Below are positions 1 through 11,946 of a stretch of 64,000 nt of DNA, in pieces (position 1 is the stretch's first letter; each line of letters begins with the position of its first letter). Location: assembly GCA_033060915.1 (NCBI GenBank), contig CM065379.1:31702318-31766317 (forward strand). Reading direction: 5' to 3'. The position numbers and the translations under genes are program-made. Source of the DNA: Euryodendron excelsum. Lineage: Eukaryota > Streptophyta > Magnoliopsida > Ericales > Pentaphylacaceae. Under the pieces are notes generated by a model. The model made no database searches and was not told the DNA's origin. It saw nothing but the letters and a program-made list of their open reading frames with translations.

Positions 1-1650
1 AATCACTTCAGGGGCTTATTGGGCCTAATAGAGGCAAAATTACCAAAATGCTCTTGGGCCATCGTTCAGTCCAAGTCAAGTTGGCACGTCTTCCTAGAGA
101 TGGTAAGTCCCTATTTCAATCTCAAATCTATGGTCAAATCCAATTTCAAATCAAATTCAATCTGGCACGCCTTTCAAGAAAGTTGATCCCTTAGGTGGTA
201 AATCCATCTAGTCTGGCAAGTTCTTTGAGAAAATTTCTCGGAACGGTAAGTCTCTTCAAACTTGTCGACCGGGACAGAACCCAAGTCCTCGAGATGGTAG
301 AACGGATTACTTATTGCGCTTGCTAGCTCGGCAATGTAGAATGTCAGTTATCTGGCACGTCTTTCAAGAAAGTTAATTCCTCAGACGATAAGTTCACTTA
401 GGAGCTTCCTGAGATTTGATCGTCTCTGGATTGAACGCACATCGTCAGAGTGGCAGAAATTCTCACAAACAATGCAATCGTTACAGTGGGAAAAGCAGTC
501 ATAAATAGGTCGACATTGGGAATTGCCAATAAAATCCTTATGTTACGAGACCAAATTTGCCTCCTGGCCGTGACACGTTTACCAAAGGACAAGATACCTT
601 TGGAAACCAACTCGTCATAGATAGTTAGAGTGACGGAAACACTCAAAACCTAGGTCAACACCAGTGCTTACTAGCCCACTTCGGTGAAAAATGACCAAAC
701 TATCCCTTAAGCCTTTTCATAGCACGTTTCTCGAGAAAGAACCTAAGTGCTCGGAGTGATAATTTCACCCTTCCAAGATCGTCCCAAAGATGATCCACCA
801 TATTCAAGTGTCTTCTAGTTGGTTCTGGACCAATTCCAAGACCATCCGATCAAATGACCATTTTGCCCTTAGGCATCCCAGTGCCTTCGGGAACCACACC
901 GACTCTGGGTATCAAATCGGTTACCTCCTAAGGATGCTTCTAATAGTATTCTCAAGCTTCTAGCATCTTTTGAGAACATTCTAAGTCTATTTCGACTAAC
1001 CCATTGCAAAATGATCGTTTTGCCCCTAGTGGGCCGGTTGCCTTTTCTAACCACACCAGCTTTGGGTATAAAATCGAAAATCCCCTGGAACACTCTAGAT
1101 AGTGTTTCCAATCTTCAAGTCCTTTCTCGGGACATTTTAACTCCATTTCGATGGTTTCCTGGTCTAGTTGACTGTTTGCCCCTAAGGGCTCGACCAACCA
1201 CTTCAACAATCCCGACATTGTTTTTGCAAGCCCATTATCCCCGGGACACTATTTTAAGGGTTTTTATCCATTTGTGGCCTTTTGGATCATTCTTGGCCTC
1301 CCAAAAGATTCTTGGATCCTTCGAAGTCACTTGCAATGGAGCCAAGTCAATAATTGCATGGTAGTCACAAATATAGGCGCCCAAATCTTTTGCCTTGCGT
1401 GTCAAGGTCGAAAGATACATTTCTTGCTGCCCTTAAAACTTTCCTAAGTGACTGGCACCATTAGTAGGGAATTTTCCCTAGAGCCACTATAACAGGCGCC
1501 AAGCTAGTCTTGTGTCTATAAATATAGAGTCTCCCCCTACATGAAAAGGGTCCGCAAACTTAGTCCAAAAACTCTGCTTTTTGAAATACAGAGCTCGAAG
1601 TCTCTCCAAACCCTAGCTCCCTCTAATCTCTTCAAACCCTAGCCTCCCGT
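1..1650 (+). mobile_element. Element A: truncated 5' LTR (Ogre/Tat-like Gypsy)
   Basis: This stretch aligns with the first third of the complete LTR at 16488-21491. The window opens about 110 bp inside the LTR, at the block that also reads 'gggcctgttaggcccaaata' near 16616. It contains the TATA box and the start of the presumed transcribed part. Around 1645, after 'aaaccctagcc', the sequence jumps to leader sequence that in element N lies near 22420, so the rest of the LTR, the PBS and about 0.9 kb of leader are missing. The LTR start and its target-site duplication lie outside the window. Confidence 0.85.
1517..1524 (+). promoter_or_regulatory. TATA box of element A 5' LTR
   Basis: TATAAATA lies in the conserved context 'ctataaatayagagtctc', found at the same relative place in all LTR copies, just after the short GC-rich inverted repeats. 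It is the likely core promoter at the U3/R boundary. Confidence 0.6.
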
Positions 1651-2252
1651 GTAACCCTAAGGACTTATGGCATGCACATCAATTCATTCCATTAAGAGGG
1701 GCTCCAATCCCTTTATGCTCATAGAGATAGGGTTGCTAATAAAACAAGGGGCAATCGATCAACAAGGTCTCTCAGCGACCTCCTCGACATCAAATCTAAA
1801 GAAGGCAAATCCGAAGACTCAAAGAGTAGTTTAAGAGTTCTTATGTAAAATTAGTTAAGTGGAAATCCCAAAGGAAATTGTTCCCTTTCCCCCATTAAAA
1901 TATATTTTGACCCTATTGTACTTAGATTCTGAATTTCGATATATTTCCTCGTGTTTTAATGAACGCATGTCCCTACTCTGACGGTAAGGTATCTGCATAC
2001 AGAGGCAAACCCCCTATCTCCAAAAGTGAGTCAATGCATCATAATTAGTTGGCCTATCAAGTAGGGACACCCTAGGACATGCATTGCATAAAGCTCTCTA
2101 AAAACCAGAAACTTACTTGCGATTTGTGTTTTTATCTTTCTATCTCTTCCTTTTTTATTTTGTAGAAATTCTCTGTAAAAGTCAACATTGCTCCCAAGAA
2201 AGAATAGTGTCCACCTAGAAGCCCCATCACTACCAGACAAAGAACTTTTCTA
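1651..2252 (+). mobile_element. Element A: internal leader upstream of gag
   Basis: This untranslated leader is colinear with 22430-22900 of element N and with the complement of 41635-42240 in element B. Shared landmarks include 'catggcatgcac', a block on the theme 'cagcgacctcctcgacatc', and 'ctaggacatgcattgcataa'. A pyrimidine tract ending in TTTTGTAG at 2158-2165 lies 88 bases before the gag ATG; a similar acceptor-like sequence occurs at the same place in N and B. Confidence 0.75.
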
Positions 2253-3454
2253 ATGGCAGCCAACCTCGATGAGACCTCCCCTGTCACTCGCAAGGAGATT
2301 AATGAGATGAAAAGCAAAATAGATGAAATGTTCAAGCTGATGTAGGCAATGGTGTCTCAAGAGCCCACTTCAACAATTCCTACAACCTTAGTGCCACCCA
2401 ATCGACCACTCAAATAGGGGCAAACCTGAATATTGGAAGAACAGGTAGAACTCAAAAAAAGAATGATGAAACTGGAGACCATGATCCCTCTATCTCACGC
2501 AGAAATGACCAATGTGAAAAAAGAAGAAAAGTCAACCTCTCGCCAGAAGATCATTCTCCCGTCACAACCTCAACTCCATCTTGCCACAGTACGCCACCCT
2601 TAAACTCCTACCAACCCCTCCCAGGATGCGAATCAGAGACAGATTGAAGTCGAGCATACTCTTTCACAAGAGAAGGTAAAAAAGGAAAGTCAAAGCTTCA
2701 CCCTGCCCGAATGCTCTAGAGATGCAGCTTACCGGCAACTTTGTGAATTTGGGCGCTTAGTCAAGGTACCTCCAAAGCCCATTCTTGATAAAGCGCTTGA
2801 ACCTAAAGGTCATAACATCGGAAGTTGCCATACCCTAAAACGGAAGATGCAAAGTCTCAGGGAATCCTAAGCAGCAAACCTGGCAGGAATTACTAGCACA
2901 GCATTCGACCCTTTGCCCTTGCAACCGTTTGCACCAGTAACACCTAGGATACCTACTTTTGAGTTGGTTTATGCATCGTCGTATACTAGACTTAAAAGAG
3001 TAAGAGGGCGGAATTGATCCTTTACCCAATTGGCCGACACCCAAACAAATGCTTAGGATAATTTGGTGAAAGCTGGATACCTGTGCCCAATACCGGCTAC
3101 ACCACTGGTTAAACCTCTACCTTCCTCTTTCAACTCAACACTCAGGTGCGCATATCACTCAAGCAGTCTAGGCCATAACATAGAAAGTTACTGATCTCTG
3201 AAACATAAAATCCAAGATCTAATATATCATAAGTCGTCGAAATCAAGGAGGTAAAACCAGTCCCCGCTGTTCCCACTAGTCCACAACGCAATCACACCGT
3301 TAATACAATCATGGAGGAGGAAATCAATAGCAGTACCATCTTCGGCACTTCCCTAAGCGTCGCAGAAGATCTGTCAATCTACCCTATGCTGTTTCAGGAT
3401 GCGTCTGGCGAATGGAATACCAAGGAGATGGGCATAGTCCCAAAACCCTATTAG
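2253..3454 (+). pseudogene. gag: Broken gag of element A
   Basis: Gag would form the virus-like particle of the retrotransposon. The start MAANLDETSPVTRKEINEMK matches the start of the gag of element B (41634), and the stop at 3452-3454 follows VPKPY exactly as in B. In between, the retrotransposon gag core is largely missing, and several stops and frame changes occur, for example at codon 31 (TAG in place of a probable CAG). The C-terminal finger-like motif YHSSSLGHNIESY-stop-SLKHKIQDLI is at about 3150-3225. A second, shorter copy of the same motif (KGHNIGSCHTLKRKMQSL) is seen upstream at about 2800-2860, suggesting a local duplication. The acidic tail (MEEEINSSTIF to GIVPKPY) is open from about 3310 to the stop. 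Family assignment comes from similarity to B's gag; it cannot be functional. Confidence 0.8.
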
Positions 3455-4203
3455 GGGTTCTCATCAGAAGGTCTACAAAGAAAAGGGAGGTTTCCATAAA
3501 ATTCCTCTATTTTCTTTTCGTTTTCTATTTCTCGCATATTTTCTTAAATAAATACTGCATGCCATGTAATCATATTTTTAAAATGAAAATGGATAGTTTC
3601 CAATTTATCCCCTTTGTTTCATGCTCTTGTGGATGAATATTACTTTTAGGGATTCTTTTCCATTTGGTAAATGACTCGACTTAAAGGATGGGATAGTATG
3701 GGCAACCCATTCAAAGGAGGGTTAAGACCTTTGATAAACAAAGAGAGAGTGAGAGATAGGAAGGAGATAGTGTGGATTTCATTGAAAAGGTGACACTCGT
3801 GTGATATCCTGGTTAAGCGATGGGCAGCTGAGTACTTAAAATGATGAGGAGCCATTGTTCTATTTATGCGAAATAAACACTATCCATTGCTCACCCCACT
3901 AGAGTCGTCAGTGATATCTTTTCAAATATCCCCAAACCTATAACCATCCCCCACACTAGGGTAAGCACAGAGTAGTTGATTCAGCAGAAACACACCATTG
4001 TTTTTAGGAACATTGTCTAAATTTTGTATAAAGGCTTTATGGACTAAGCAATTTAATTTGAAGTGATGAAAGGCCCTCATTTCTTTTACCATACACAAAC
4101 AAATCCGTTTTACAAAGCCCACTTGAGCCGGTTACTTTCCTCAAGAAAACTAACCAGAAGATCACCGCTTATACTGGGTTAAGGCAAAGGCCATGAGTAG
4201 GAA

Positions 4204-4360
4204 CTAATGAGCATTGATGAAAAGGATGATTTCTAAGAAGATATAATGAGCAACGATAAAAAGGGCGATTTCTAAGAAGATATAATGAGCAACAATGAAA
4301 AGGGTGATTTTCAAGAAGATATAATGAGCAACGATGAAAATGGTGATCTTTAAGAAGTTA
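4204..4360 (+). repeat. Short tandem repeat, about 44-48 bp unit
   Basis: Units built on 'gaagatataatgagcaacga' plus 'aaaagggtgatttctaa' repeat about three to four times. The repetition makes a run of similar peptides on the minus strand, which is not evidence for a gene. Confidence 0.7.
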
Positions 4361-5412
4361 TGCGCCAAAGACGTCTCTAGTAAAGAAGATATGGTGTTTA
4401 TAGGGATCTTCAAAAGAAGATACTGTCAACCTAAAATATAAATGAAAAAGTTGGCATATCCAAAAGTCGACTTAGCAACAAATTTCTTAATGAAAAAAGG
4501 AATCTTAAATTAGAAGGTAGAAAGCGATCTAGAAGAACAACGAGAGTATGAAGGAAAGAAGAAAGCAGTGAATGGAAGTTAAGTTGCCAAACGTAATCAT
4601 TGGTCTTTTAAAACCCCGCAAGTGATAATGTTTGAGCCTTTCTACCCTCTTCATTCATAAACCCCTTAACCTAGCCTACGTTATAGTCCAAATTAAAGTC
4701 CTATCTGATCAAAGAAAATTGCTTAGTCCAAATAAGCCTGAACAATACCAAGACAATTAGGATGAGAAAGGAGAACTGGGGAGGAATGTAGGGGCAATCT
4801 CATGCTCCAAAGTGTGCTCAGATGGTTTTGGTTTAAACAACCCACTAAAAGAAGATCTTTGAGCCTAAATATCCTTTCGTTTCTTACAACCCCTAAACCC
4901 AGCCTACATTACGATCCTAAAAGAAGTCTTCTCGGATTGAAGGCTTAGCTGTTTATCGCTCTGCAAAGGGTATGCGAGTTGTTGCTCGAGCTATGGTGGC
5001 ATTTTGGAGATCTAAGAGAGAAAACCAAGTAAGATCAGAAAAACCCCAAATAGTAATCTTGTAGAAAGTAAGGATAGAATAGCAAACCGAAAGGTTAAGA
5101 TCCCTAGAGAATGGTGCAAATGCTATCACACCCCAATGAGAATAGGACAAAACTAAGTGGGATAGAATCCTGAAAGTATGGGCCCTAGGGCAATCCTGAG
5201 ACATTCTTTGTAAATAGCTTACATACATGTATTACTAATGCATCCCTGACATGTGTAATCTGTACATCTATTTAAATTTATGTGTAGTTTGTATCTATTC
5301 ATGCATTCATAAAAAAAAATGGCATGCATTCAATTCCATTCATGTATGTACATTCATCCAAAAAGTATACCATATATTGAATTCCTTTCTTGCATGAACT
5401 TGAGCATTCATG

Positions 5413-5432
5413 AATATATATATATATATATA
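5413..5432. repeat. (TA)n microsatellite
   Basis: A run of alternating A and T about 20 bases long lies in the AT-rich part of element A's non-coding region. Confidence 0.85.
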
Positions 5433-7199
5433 GTAGGACATGCAAAATAAGTCAGACATCTAATTCCATGTGCATTTATAAAAAATAAAAAAAAGTATAA
5501 TATGTATAAATAAACTATTTTTGTACAAAATCTAACTTTATGTCTTTCTCTTCTCTCAAATAAGAAACAGGGAATAGGGTAAAACGCAAAAAGGAGCTAA
5601 AGCCACCACTTAGACATCTATAGCACTAGCACACACCTCAGAAAGCTCAGATTTCCATAGCCAACAAGAAACAGAGAATAGGTCAATGGCCCACCCTTGA
5701 ACTCCCCAATCAAATGACTCTTGACTCGAGATACTGTGTATGCTGAAAAAGAGGAGCAATGAATAACTGCCTGATTGCCCAAAGTTGGAATATTGGAGCA
5801 CATCCCCGAAAATGAGCATCGACCCCCTGTTGAAGTCTAGTAAGGCTTACGAAGGTCTTTCCCACAATTGTAAGAGCATATGAGTACCCTACACGAATCT
5901 TGGCAAGTGGTACATATAACCGACAGTCGATTAAGTCATCCCCCACGTAGAAACATCAACAAATTCAGGAGAAGCAGAGCTAAGGCTACCATGAAGACTG
6001 ACCAATCTTGAGAAGAGTGCCAATCAATTGGATGAGCTTTCATGTCTATCACAAACTGAAAATGAGAGAAACAAAAACTTCACTAGGACATAAGGAAACT
6101 GGTGTAGCAGATCAGAAGAAAAGGCCGCACAACGGAGCCCAAGTTAAGAAGAGACAATCGTGATGCAGCCATCAAGAAAAGTAGGTCCCATAACATCAGC
6201 TCAACCATCCCAAAGACCTAGAGAAGCCATACTCATGGGGAGTAGGGGCAAGCTCACATTCCCTAAAACGAAAGAGAGACAAGTCTGGTGGCCAAAAGGG
6301 AACCACTGCCAGAAAACAAGCTACACCAATAGGAGAGAAGCCATGTAACTAAAGGACCAACGAAAAATGTCTTGCTCATTTGGAGGATACTGTCGCGCCC
6401 AAATTTTTCACACTCGAGGAACACTCACCCAAGCGGGAAAAATGCTGTACTCTCTCGTTAGAACTCACCCTCCTAAAAGAATGAGTGCGACTAGGTTTGA
6501 ATTGAAAACAGGTTTGAATAAAGGGCTTTTTGAAAAAGATTCGGAGTCGCCACCTAACTTGATTAAGGTGAGTTAGGTCACCTAAAAACTAAGAATAATC
6601 CAAAGACTAAGGGTTTTTGAAAAACAATTTTGAAAACATCTCCTCGAGAGAGGGTTTTTAAGAAAACAGGTTGTTTGGCAACCTTTGGAAAACATTTAGC
6701 CCTTTTTTTGAAAAATAACTCCTTTTTGGTCTTTGAAAACAGTGATCTAGGTTCGGAGGTTGGTTACGTGTAGGGAAGACGCACTAAGCTATCACCCTAC
6801 CCCGCCCTTTCGGTACCTACATGTCAATTTACCCTAGATTTACCTATGAGAGTCTTCGACTAACTATAGTTCAACCCTATTCACTTTAGAAAAACAATGT
6901 TTGAAAACTAATATGATGCATGATAGGCAAGTGCAAGATAAGAAAGAATTGGAAAATAGAAATTGATTTGATTTGAAAGTAGATTTGAAGAAATAGAATT
7001 GAAATTGAAAAGTTTGAAAATTGAAAGTAGAAGTTTGAAAATAGAAATTTTGGAATTTTGAAAATAGATTTGAATGTGAGGTTTGAAAAGATTTTATAAA
7101 CCGCACCCATGAGGGTGGAATTGAAAGTTTGAAAAGTATTGTGACCGCACCTATGAAGGTTGCCTACGTATCCCTTTGGGGGAATCAGGTCAGTCGTAG

Positions 7200-8980
7200 T
7201 TCGGACCGGAGTCCGATTGAAAAGAGAAGGGTGGATTTGAAGAAGGAGATTGAATTGGAAATTGAATTCGATTTGGAATTAGAAAAGGAGATTGGAAATT
7301 GAAATTGAGAAAATTGGACTTTGATTTGAAAAGATAGATTTGGGCTTGTTTTGAAAAAGAGAAAGATGAAGGTTTAGGAAACCTAGACTTAGGAAAAGCT
7401 TGACTCGACTTGGAAGGTTTAGGAGATTAGGAAAGGTTGGATTTAGGAAATGTTTGAATTAGGAAATGCTCGATTTAGGAAAGTGTCATTTTTGAAAGGT
7501 TTCGAAATTAGGAAAGTTTTCATTTTAGGAAAGTTTTGAAATTAGGAAAGTTTGAAATTTAGAAAGTTTTGAAATAGGAAAGTATTGAATATAGAAATGT
7601 TTTGAATTAAGAAAAGTTTAGTTTGAGAAAAGTTTGGAATTTGGAAAGTTTCAAATTAAGAAAGTTTTGAATTTTGGAATGTTTGAAAAAAGGAAGTTTT
7701 GAATTTGGAAAGTTTTGAAAACAAGGAAGTTTTGAAAATAAGAAAATTTCGTTTTAGGAAAGGTTCGAAAGAGGAAAGTTTTCAACTTAGGAAGTGTTTG
7801 AATTAAGAAAGTTTCAACTTAAGAAAGTCTTAAATTAAGAAAGTTTTGAGTTTAGAAAAGTCTTAGATTTGGAAAGATTTGAAGTTTAAGAGAGTCTAGA
7901 ATTTAGAAAGTTTTAGGTTTAGAAAGATTCAACTTAAGAAAGTTTCAAATTTAGAAAGTTTTGAATTTAGGAAGCTTAGAATTTTAGAAAGATTTGAAAT
8001 TTAGAAAGTTTAGGATTTAGAAAGATTTAGAGGTTTAGAAAATCTTGAAATTAGGAAAGGCTTGAGTTTAGGAAAGGTTTGAAAACTTAGATTTGAAAAA
8101 TATTTTGAAAAAGGGGTAGAATTACGAAAGGGTTGAACTAGGAAAGATTTAAAAGTTGAGTTTTAAAGTTTAGGAAAGATTTTTATGTTCAAGTTTTGGA
8201 AACTTAAGATTTAGGAAAGTGAAAGTTTAGGAAGGATTCGAATTTAGGAAAGATTTGGATTTTGAAACTTAAGGAAAGATTTGAAGTTTAGGTTTAGGAA
8301 ACTTATGGTTTAGGAAGGTATTGAATTAGGAAAGGTTTGGATTAGGAAGGGATTGGATTTGGTTTCTAAAAGAGAAAGGTTGGATTTTGTTTCAAAAAAC
8401 GGAGGATGGGATCTAGTTTCCTAAACGGGGAGATTTGATTTGGTTTCCTAAAGGGAAGGTAGGATTTGGCTAGGATTTGGAAAGGAAAATTCTAGAAACC
8501 CCTAGATTTGGAAAATTGTTGTTTTGACGTAGAAAAGAGGTTTTGAAAACATGTATAGTTTTGATATAGAAAACAAAAGATTTTGGAAACCTAGGTTTGG
8601 GGCAAAGTTTGAAAATCATGTTTTTGGAAAGAAAACTAGGGTTTCCTAATTGTGGGTTCTAGGGTTTGGTTTGGGCTCTAAGGAAAGAGTTTTTTTGAAA
8701 AACGCGTTTTTGGAAATGAAGGTTTTCTAGAAGGGAATCCTAGGGAGAAGTTTTTTTTTTTGGAAAGCGTGTTTTTGGAAACGTAGAGTTTAGAAAGAAA
8801 ATCCTATAGGGGAATTTCTAGAAGGAAGATTCCGGGAGGAGAGTTTTTAGAAAGATTTTTAGGGAGTGTTTTTAGAAAGTGAATTTTGAGGAAAGAAAGT
8901 TTTGGAAAGGAGTTGAAAAAGAGAGTTTTAGGAAGAGATTTTTAAAGAGAGTTTTTGGAAAGTATAAAAACATCTCACTT
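7200..8980 (-). repeat. Strand-asymmetric purine array in LTR S1
   Basis: For about 1.8 kb the plus strand is almost all short variants of 'gaaagttttgaaattaggaa', giving strong purine richness plus T runs. In element direction it reads as 'ttcctaatttcaaaactttc'. The same array lies at the same place in all LTR copies (19000-20790, 30000-31370, 34570-35960, 44040-45400, 57180-58650). Open frames within it are products of the repetition. Confidence 0.8.
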
Positions 8981-9845
8981 TCCTAAAGCGATTCTAGCCA
9001 TAAGAAGGCTAGAACCACTTTCTTAAAGTGGTTTTGAAAACAAGGTTTGAAAATATAGACCAAAAGGCCACTTTTAATATAACACTTTCCTAAAGCAACC
9101 CTAGCCATGGAAAGGCTAGAATCACCCTAGGATTGTGATTTTGAAAACATGTTTTTTTTTTAAAAAGAGCCTTTGATGGAATTTTGAAAACAAGCTTGAA
9201 AACGCTTTGAAAAACAACTTTGAAAACGAGTTTTGGAAGATGCAAGACTATGATATGCACAATGCAATTTGGGGTCGTGAACATACAAGGTTAAGGCTTC
9301 ACCACATAATCAAGGGGGCCGGACCCACGTGGTCTTTGGTTAGACTAGAAGAAAGCCCCCGACACGGTGACTCTCCCATAGTCCAATCCTACACATGGAC
9401 CGGGAATCCCCTTGTTTCAAGCATGCAAAGAAAGGGGGGGGAAAGAGATGGGGGATTAAAATAGAGAAAACCCAAGTGGGTTGGAGAGAGAAGAGAGAGG
9501 GGGAAAGTGCAGAAAATTAAATAGGGAGCCTACCTTGTTTCTTGTTTATTTTGTGCGCCGTGCAGTCTTCGGTCTTCCGTCTTGATCTTCACCCTTCAGT
9601 CTTCAAGGGTTGTCTTCAAGCTTTGGAGGGCTGCTCTTCAAGTCTTCAGAGAGTGGTTGAATGCTATTGTATGAGTGTATGGGGAAGTGTATGAGTGTAT
9701 AGGAGGCTAGGGTTTTGTGTATAGTGGCTAGGGTTCGGAAAACCTAGGGAGGCTAGGGTTTTTGGAGGTGCTCGAGCTCTGTGTATCGAATTGTGTAATT
9801 TTTAGGTTAAGTTTGCAGACCCCTTTCACGTTGATCGAGGCTCTG

Positions 9846-9853
9846 TATTTATA
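9846..9853 (-). promoter_or_regulatory. TATA box of solo LTR S1
   Basis: TATAAATA on the minus strand, in the same conserved context as in the other LTRs, beside the GGCGCC palindromes at 9909-9967. Confidence 0.6.
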
Positions 9854-9944
9854 GAACTTGGACAAGCCTGGCGCCTGTTGCAGTGGCGCTAGGGCAAAAT
9901 TTATACTAGCGCCACTAGGAGTGGCGCCAGGCCATTTTTTGGCT

Positions 9945-9967
9945 TGGCGCCACTACTAGTGGCGCCA
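9945..9967. repeat. GGCGCC palindrome near the LTR promoter
   Basis: Arms TGGCGCCACT (9945-9954) and AGTGGCGCCA (9958-9967) are perfect inverted repeats with a 3-base spacer. An imperfect second copy is at 9909-9929. The same module recurs next to the TATA box of most LTR copies and in the first exon of the antisense gene at 14199-14221. Confidence 0.85.
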
Positions 9968-10420
9968 GCCATTTAGGAAACAATTAAGGTCGGCAAGCAA
10001 CGTATCTTTGACTAGATTTGGGTGCCTGTACTAGTGACTACCATGTAAACTTTAGCCTGGCTTCACTAGGAGTGACTTCGGAAAGTCCGGGAATGATTTG
10101 AAGGAGCCGGGAGTGACCCGGAAGGCCGGAAAGGAGCAGGAACACTTAAAATAGTGTCCTAGAGGTATTTGACTTGAAAAGTGAGGATTGGATGTGTCGA
10201 AAAGGTTGACCGAGCCTTTAGGGGCAAAACGGTCAATCGGACCGGAAAACTGCCGGGACAGACTCAAACTGTCCCGGAAGAAGACTTGGGATCTGGAAAC
10301 ATTATTTAGGATGTTCCCAGAGGTTGCCGGTTTGATTCCCAAGGCCGGCGTGGTCGGAAATGGAGACCGGCCCACCAGGGGCAAAACGGTCATTTTGTAC
10401 CGGGTTTGCCGAAACTGACT

Positions 10421-10790
10421 CGGAATGGTCTGGAAAGGTAAAGGAAGGTCGAGAACACTATAAAAAGTATGCTCGGGACATTACCGGTTTGATACCCAGA
10501 GCCGGTGTGGTCGAAGAAGGAGACCGGCCCTCTAGGGGCAAAACGGTCATTTTGTACCGGGTTAGCCGGAACTGACTCGGAATGGTCTGGAAAGGTAAAG
10601 GAAGGTTGAGAACACTATAAAAAGTATTCTCGGGACATTACCGGTTTGATACCCAGAGCCGGTGTGGTCGAAGAAGGAGACCGGCCCTCTAGGGGCAAAA
10701 CGGTCATTTTGTACCGGGTTGGCCGGAACTGACTCGGAATGGTCTGGAAAGGTAAAGGAAGGTTGAGAACACTATAAAAAGTATTCTCGG
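10421..10790 (-). repeat. 157-bp tandem repeat in LTR S1
   Basis: The anchor 'cggaatggtctggaaaggta' recurs at 10421, 10578 and 10735, an exact 157-bp spacing, giving a little over two units. Other LTR copies carry one or two more diverged units, so copy number varies between LTRs. Confidence 0.88.
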
Positions 10791-10911
10791 GGCATTCGGA
10801 TGCTTAGGGGCAAATTGGTCATCTTGACCGAAAAGTCTCGGAAAAGGCCCTAAGGGTAGTCTGGTTATTTTTCACCGAAGTGAGCTAACAAACATGGGTA
10901 TTGACCTAGGT

Positions 10912-11345
10912 GTTGAGTATTTCCGCTACTCGGACGGGGTTGAGTATTTCCGCTACTCGGACGGGGTTGATGATTTGAGAGTATTTCCGCTACTCTAACG
11001 GTTCTGTGAGTATTTCCACTACTCTAACGGGTCTGTGAGTATTTCCGCTACTCTAACGGTTGAGTATTTCCGCTACTCAGACGGCTTTGTGAGTATTTCC
11101 ACTACTCTAACGGTTCTGTGAGTATTTCCGCTACTCTAACGGCTCTGTGAGTATTTTCGTTACTCTAACGGTTGAGTATTTCCGCTACTCGGACGGCTCT
11201 GTGAGTATTTTCGCTACTCTAACGGTTGAGTATTTCTACTACTCGGACGGCTCTATGAGTATTTCCGCTACTCTAACGGTTGATTTCCGCTACTCGGACG
11301 TCTCTGTGAGTATTTCCACTACTCTAACGGTTGTGTGAGTAGTTT
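10912..11345 (-). repeat. Minisatellite, 18-29 bp units
   Basis: Units on the theme 'gagtatttccgctactctaa' plus 'cggttctgt' repeat more than a dozen times, with two unit lengths. Related arrays lie at 33205-33520 and, in shorter form, in the other LTRs (17210-17335, 47170-47330). Predicted proteins across it are repeat translations. Confidence 0.85.
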
Positions 11346-11946
11346 TGCTACTCGGACCGTCTCGAGGAATAAACTGTCTCGAGAGAGGGATTGGAAAGGG
11401 GTCTTACCGTCTCCGAAGAGACGTGCCTAGATTAGAACCGTCTCGAGGAATAAACTGTCTCGAGAGAGGGATTGGAAAGGGGTCTTACCGACTCCGAAGA
11501 GACGTGCCTGGGTTTTGAGTGTTTCCGCCACTCTAACGGTGTTGTGAGTGTTTCCGCCACTCTGACGGTTTTGTGAGTGTTTCCGCCACCCTAACGGTTT
11601 TGTGAGTGTTTCTGCCACTCTGACGGTTTTGTGAGTAGTTTTACTACTCGAACCGTCTCGAGGAATAAACTGTCTCGAGAAGGGGATTGGAATTGGAATA
11701 AGAAAGGATAATGCCCCTAAGGGCATTTTGGTCATTTTGCCTCTATTTGGGCCTGACAGGCCCGCGAAGCGATGGAAAGACGGAATTTGGACTAGAGGAT
11801 TGGATTTGATTGGAATATGTCCATAATGACTTGAAAACAAGTCTGGACGGAGTGTAGACTGCCGAGCGGTCAAAAATGGGGTGCTTACAGATACCCATCA
11901 TACCAAACCCGTAGTCAACTCAAAATAGCATAGGCCATCCTAAAAG

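Larger units (their letters stand above)
3455..6390 (+). mobile_element. Element A: pol-less non-coding internal region
   Basis: No coding frame of useful length is seen where protease and polymerase would normally lie. The region is colinear with 23822-27915 of element N and, in part, with the complement of 38100-39615 of element B. It holds degenerate repeated blocks, for example 'ttgagcctaaatatcc', 'cccccacactaggg' and 'gccctcatttc', followed by an ATGCAT-rich, A-run-rich stretch at 5230-5500. The tail from about 5950 to 6390 is not present in N. Homology to two other copies shows that it is part of the element and not unrelated DNA. Confidence 0.7.
6391..11889 (-). mobile_element. Solo LTR S1 inserted in element A
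   Basis: A complete LTR of 5499 bp in minus orientation begins TGTCGCGCCC and ends GGGTGCTTACA on the plus strand. It is flanked by a perfect 5-bp target duplication GATAC (6386-6390 and 11890-11894). No PBS adjoins the left end and no purine tract adjoins the right end, so it is a solo LTR left by recombination between the two LTRs of a former element. It contains a long purine-rich array, a TATA box, GC-rich palindromes, a 157-bp tandem repeat and a minisatellite. Confidence 0.93.

Noticed and set aside
10912..11345. Regular short repeats that resemble a CRISPR array
   Set aside because: There are no unique spacers; units follow head to tail as a minisatellite within a plant LTR.
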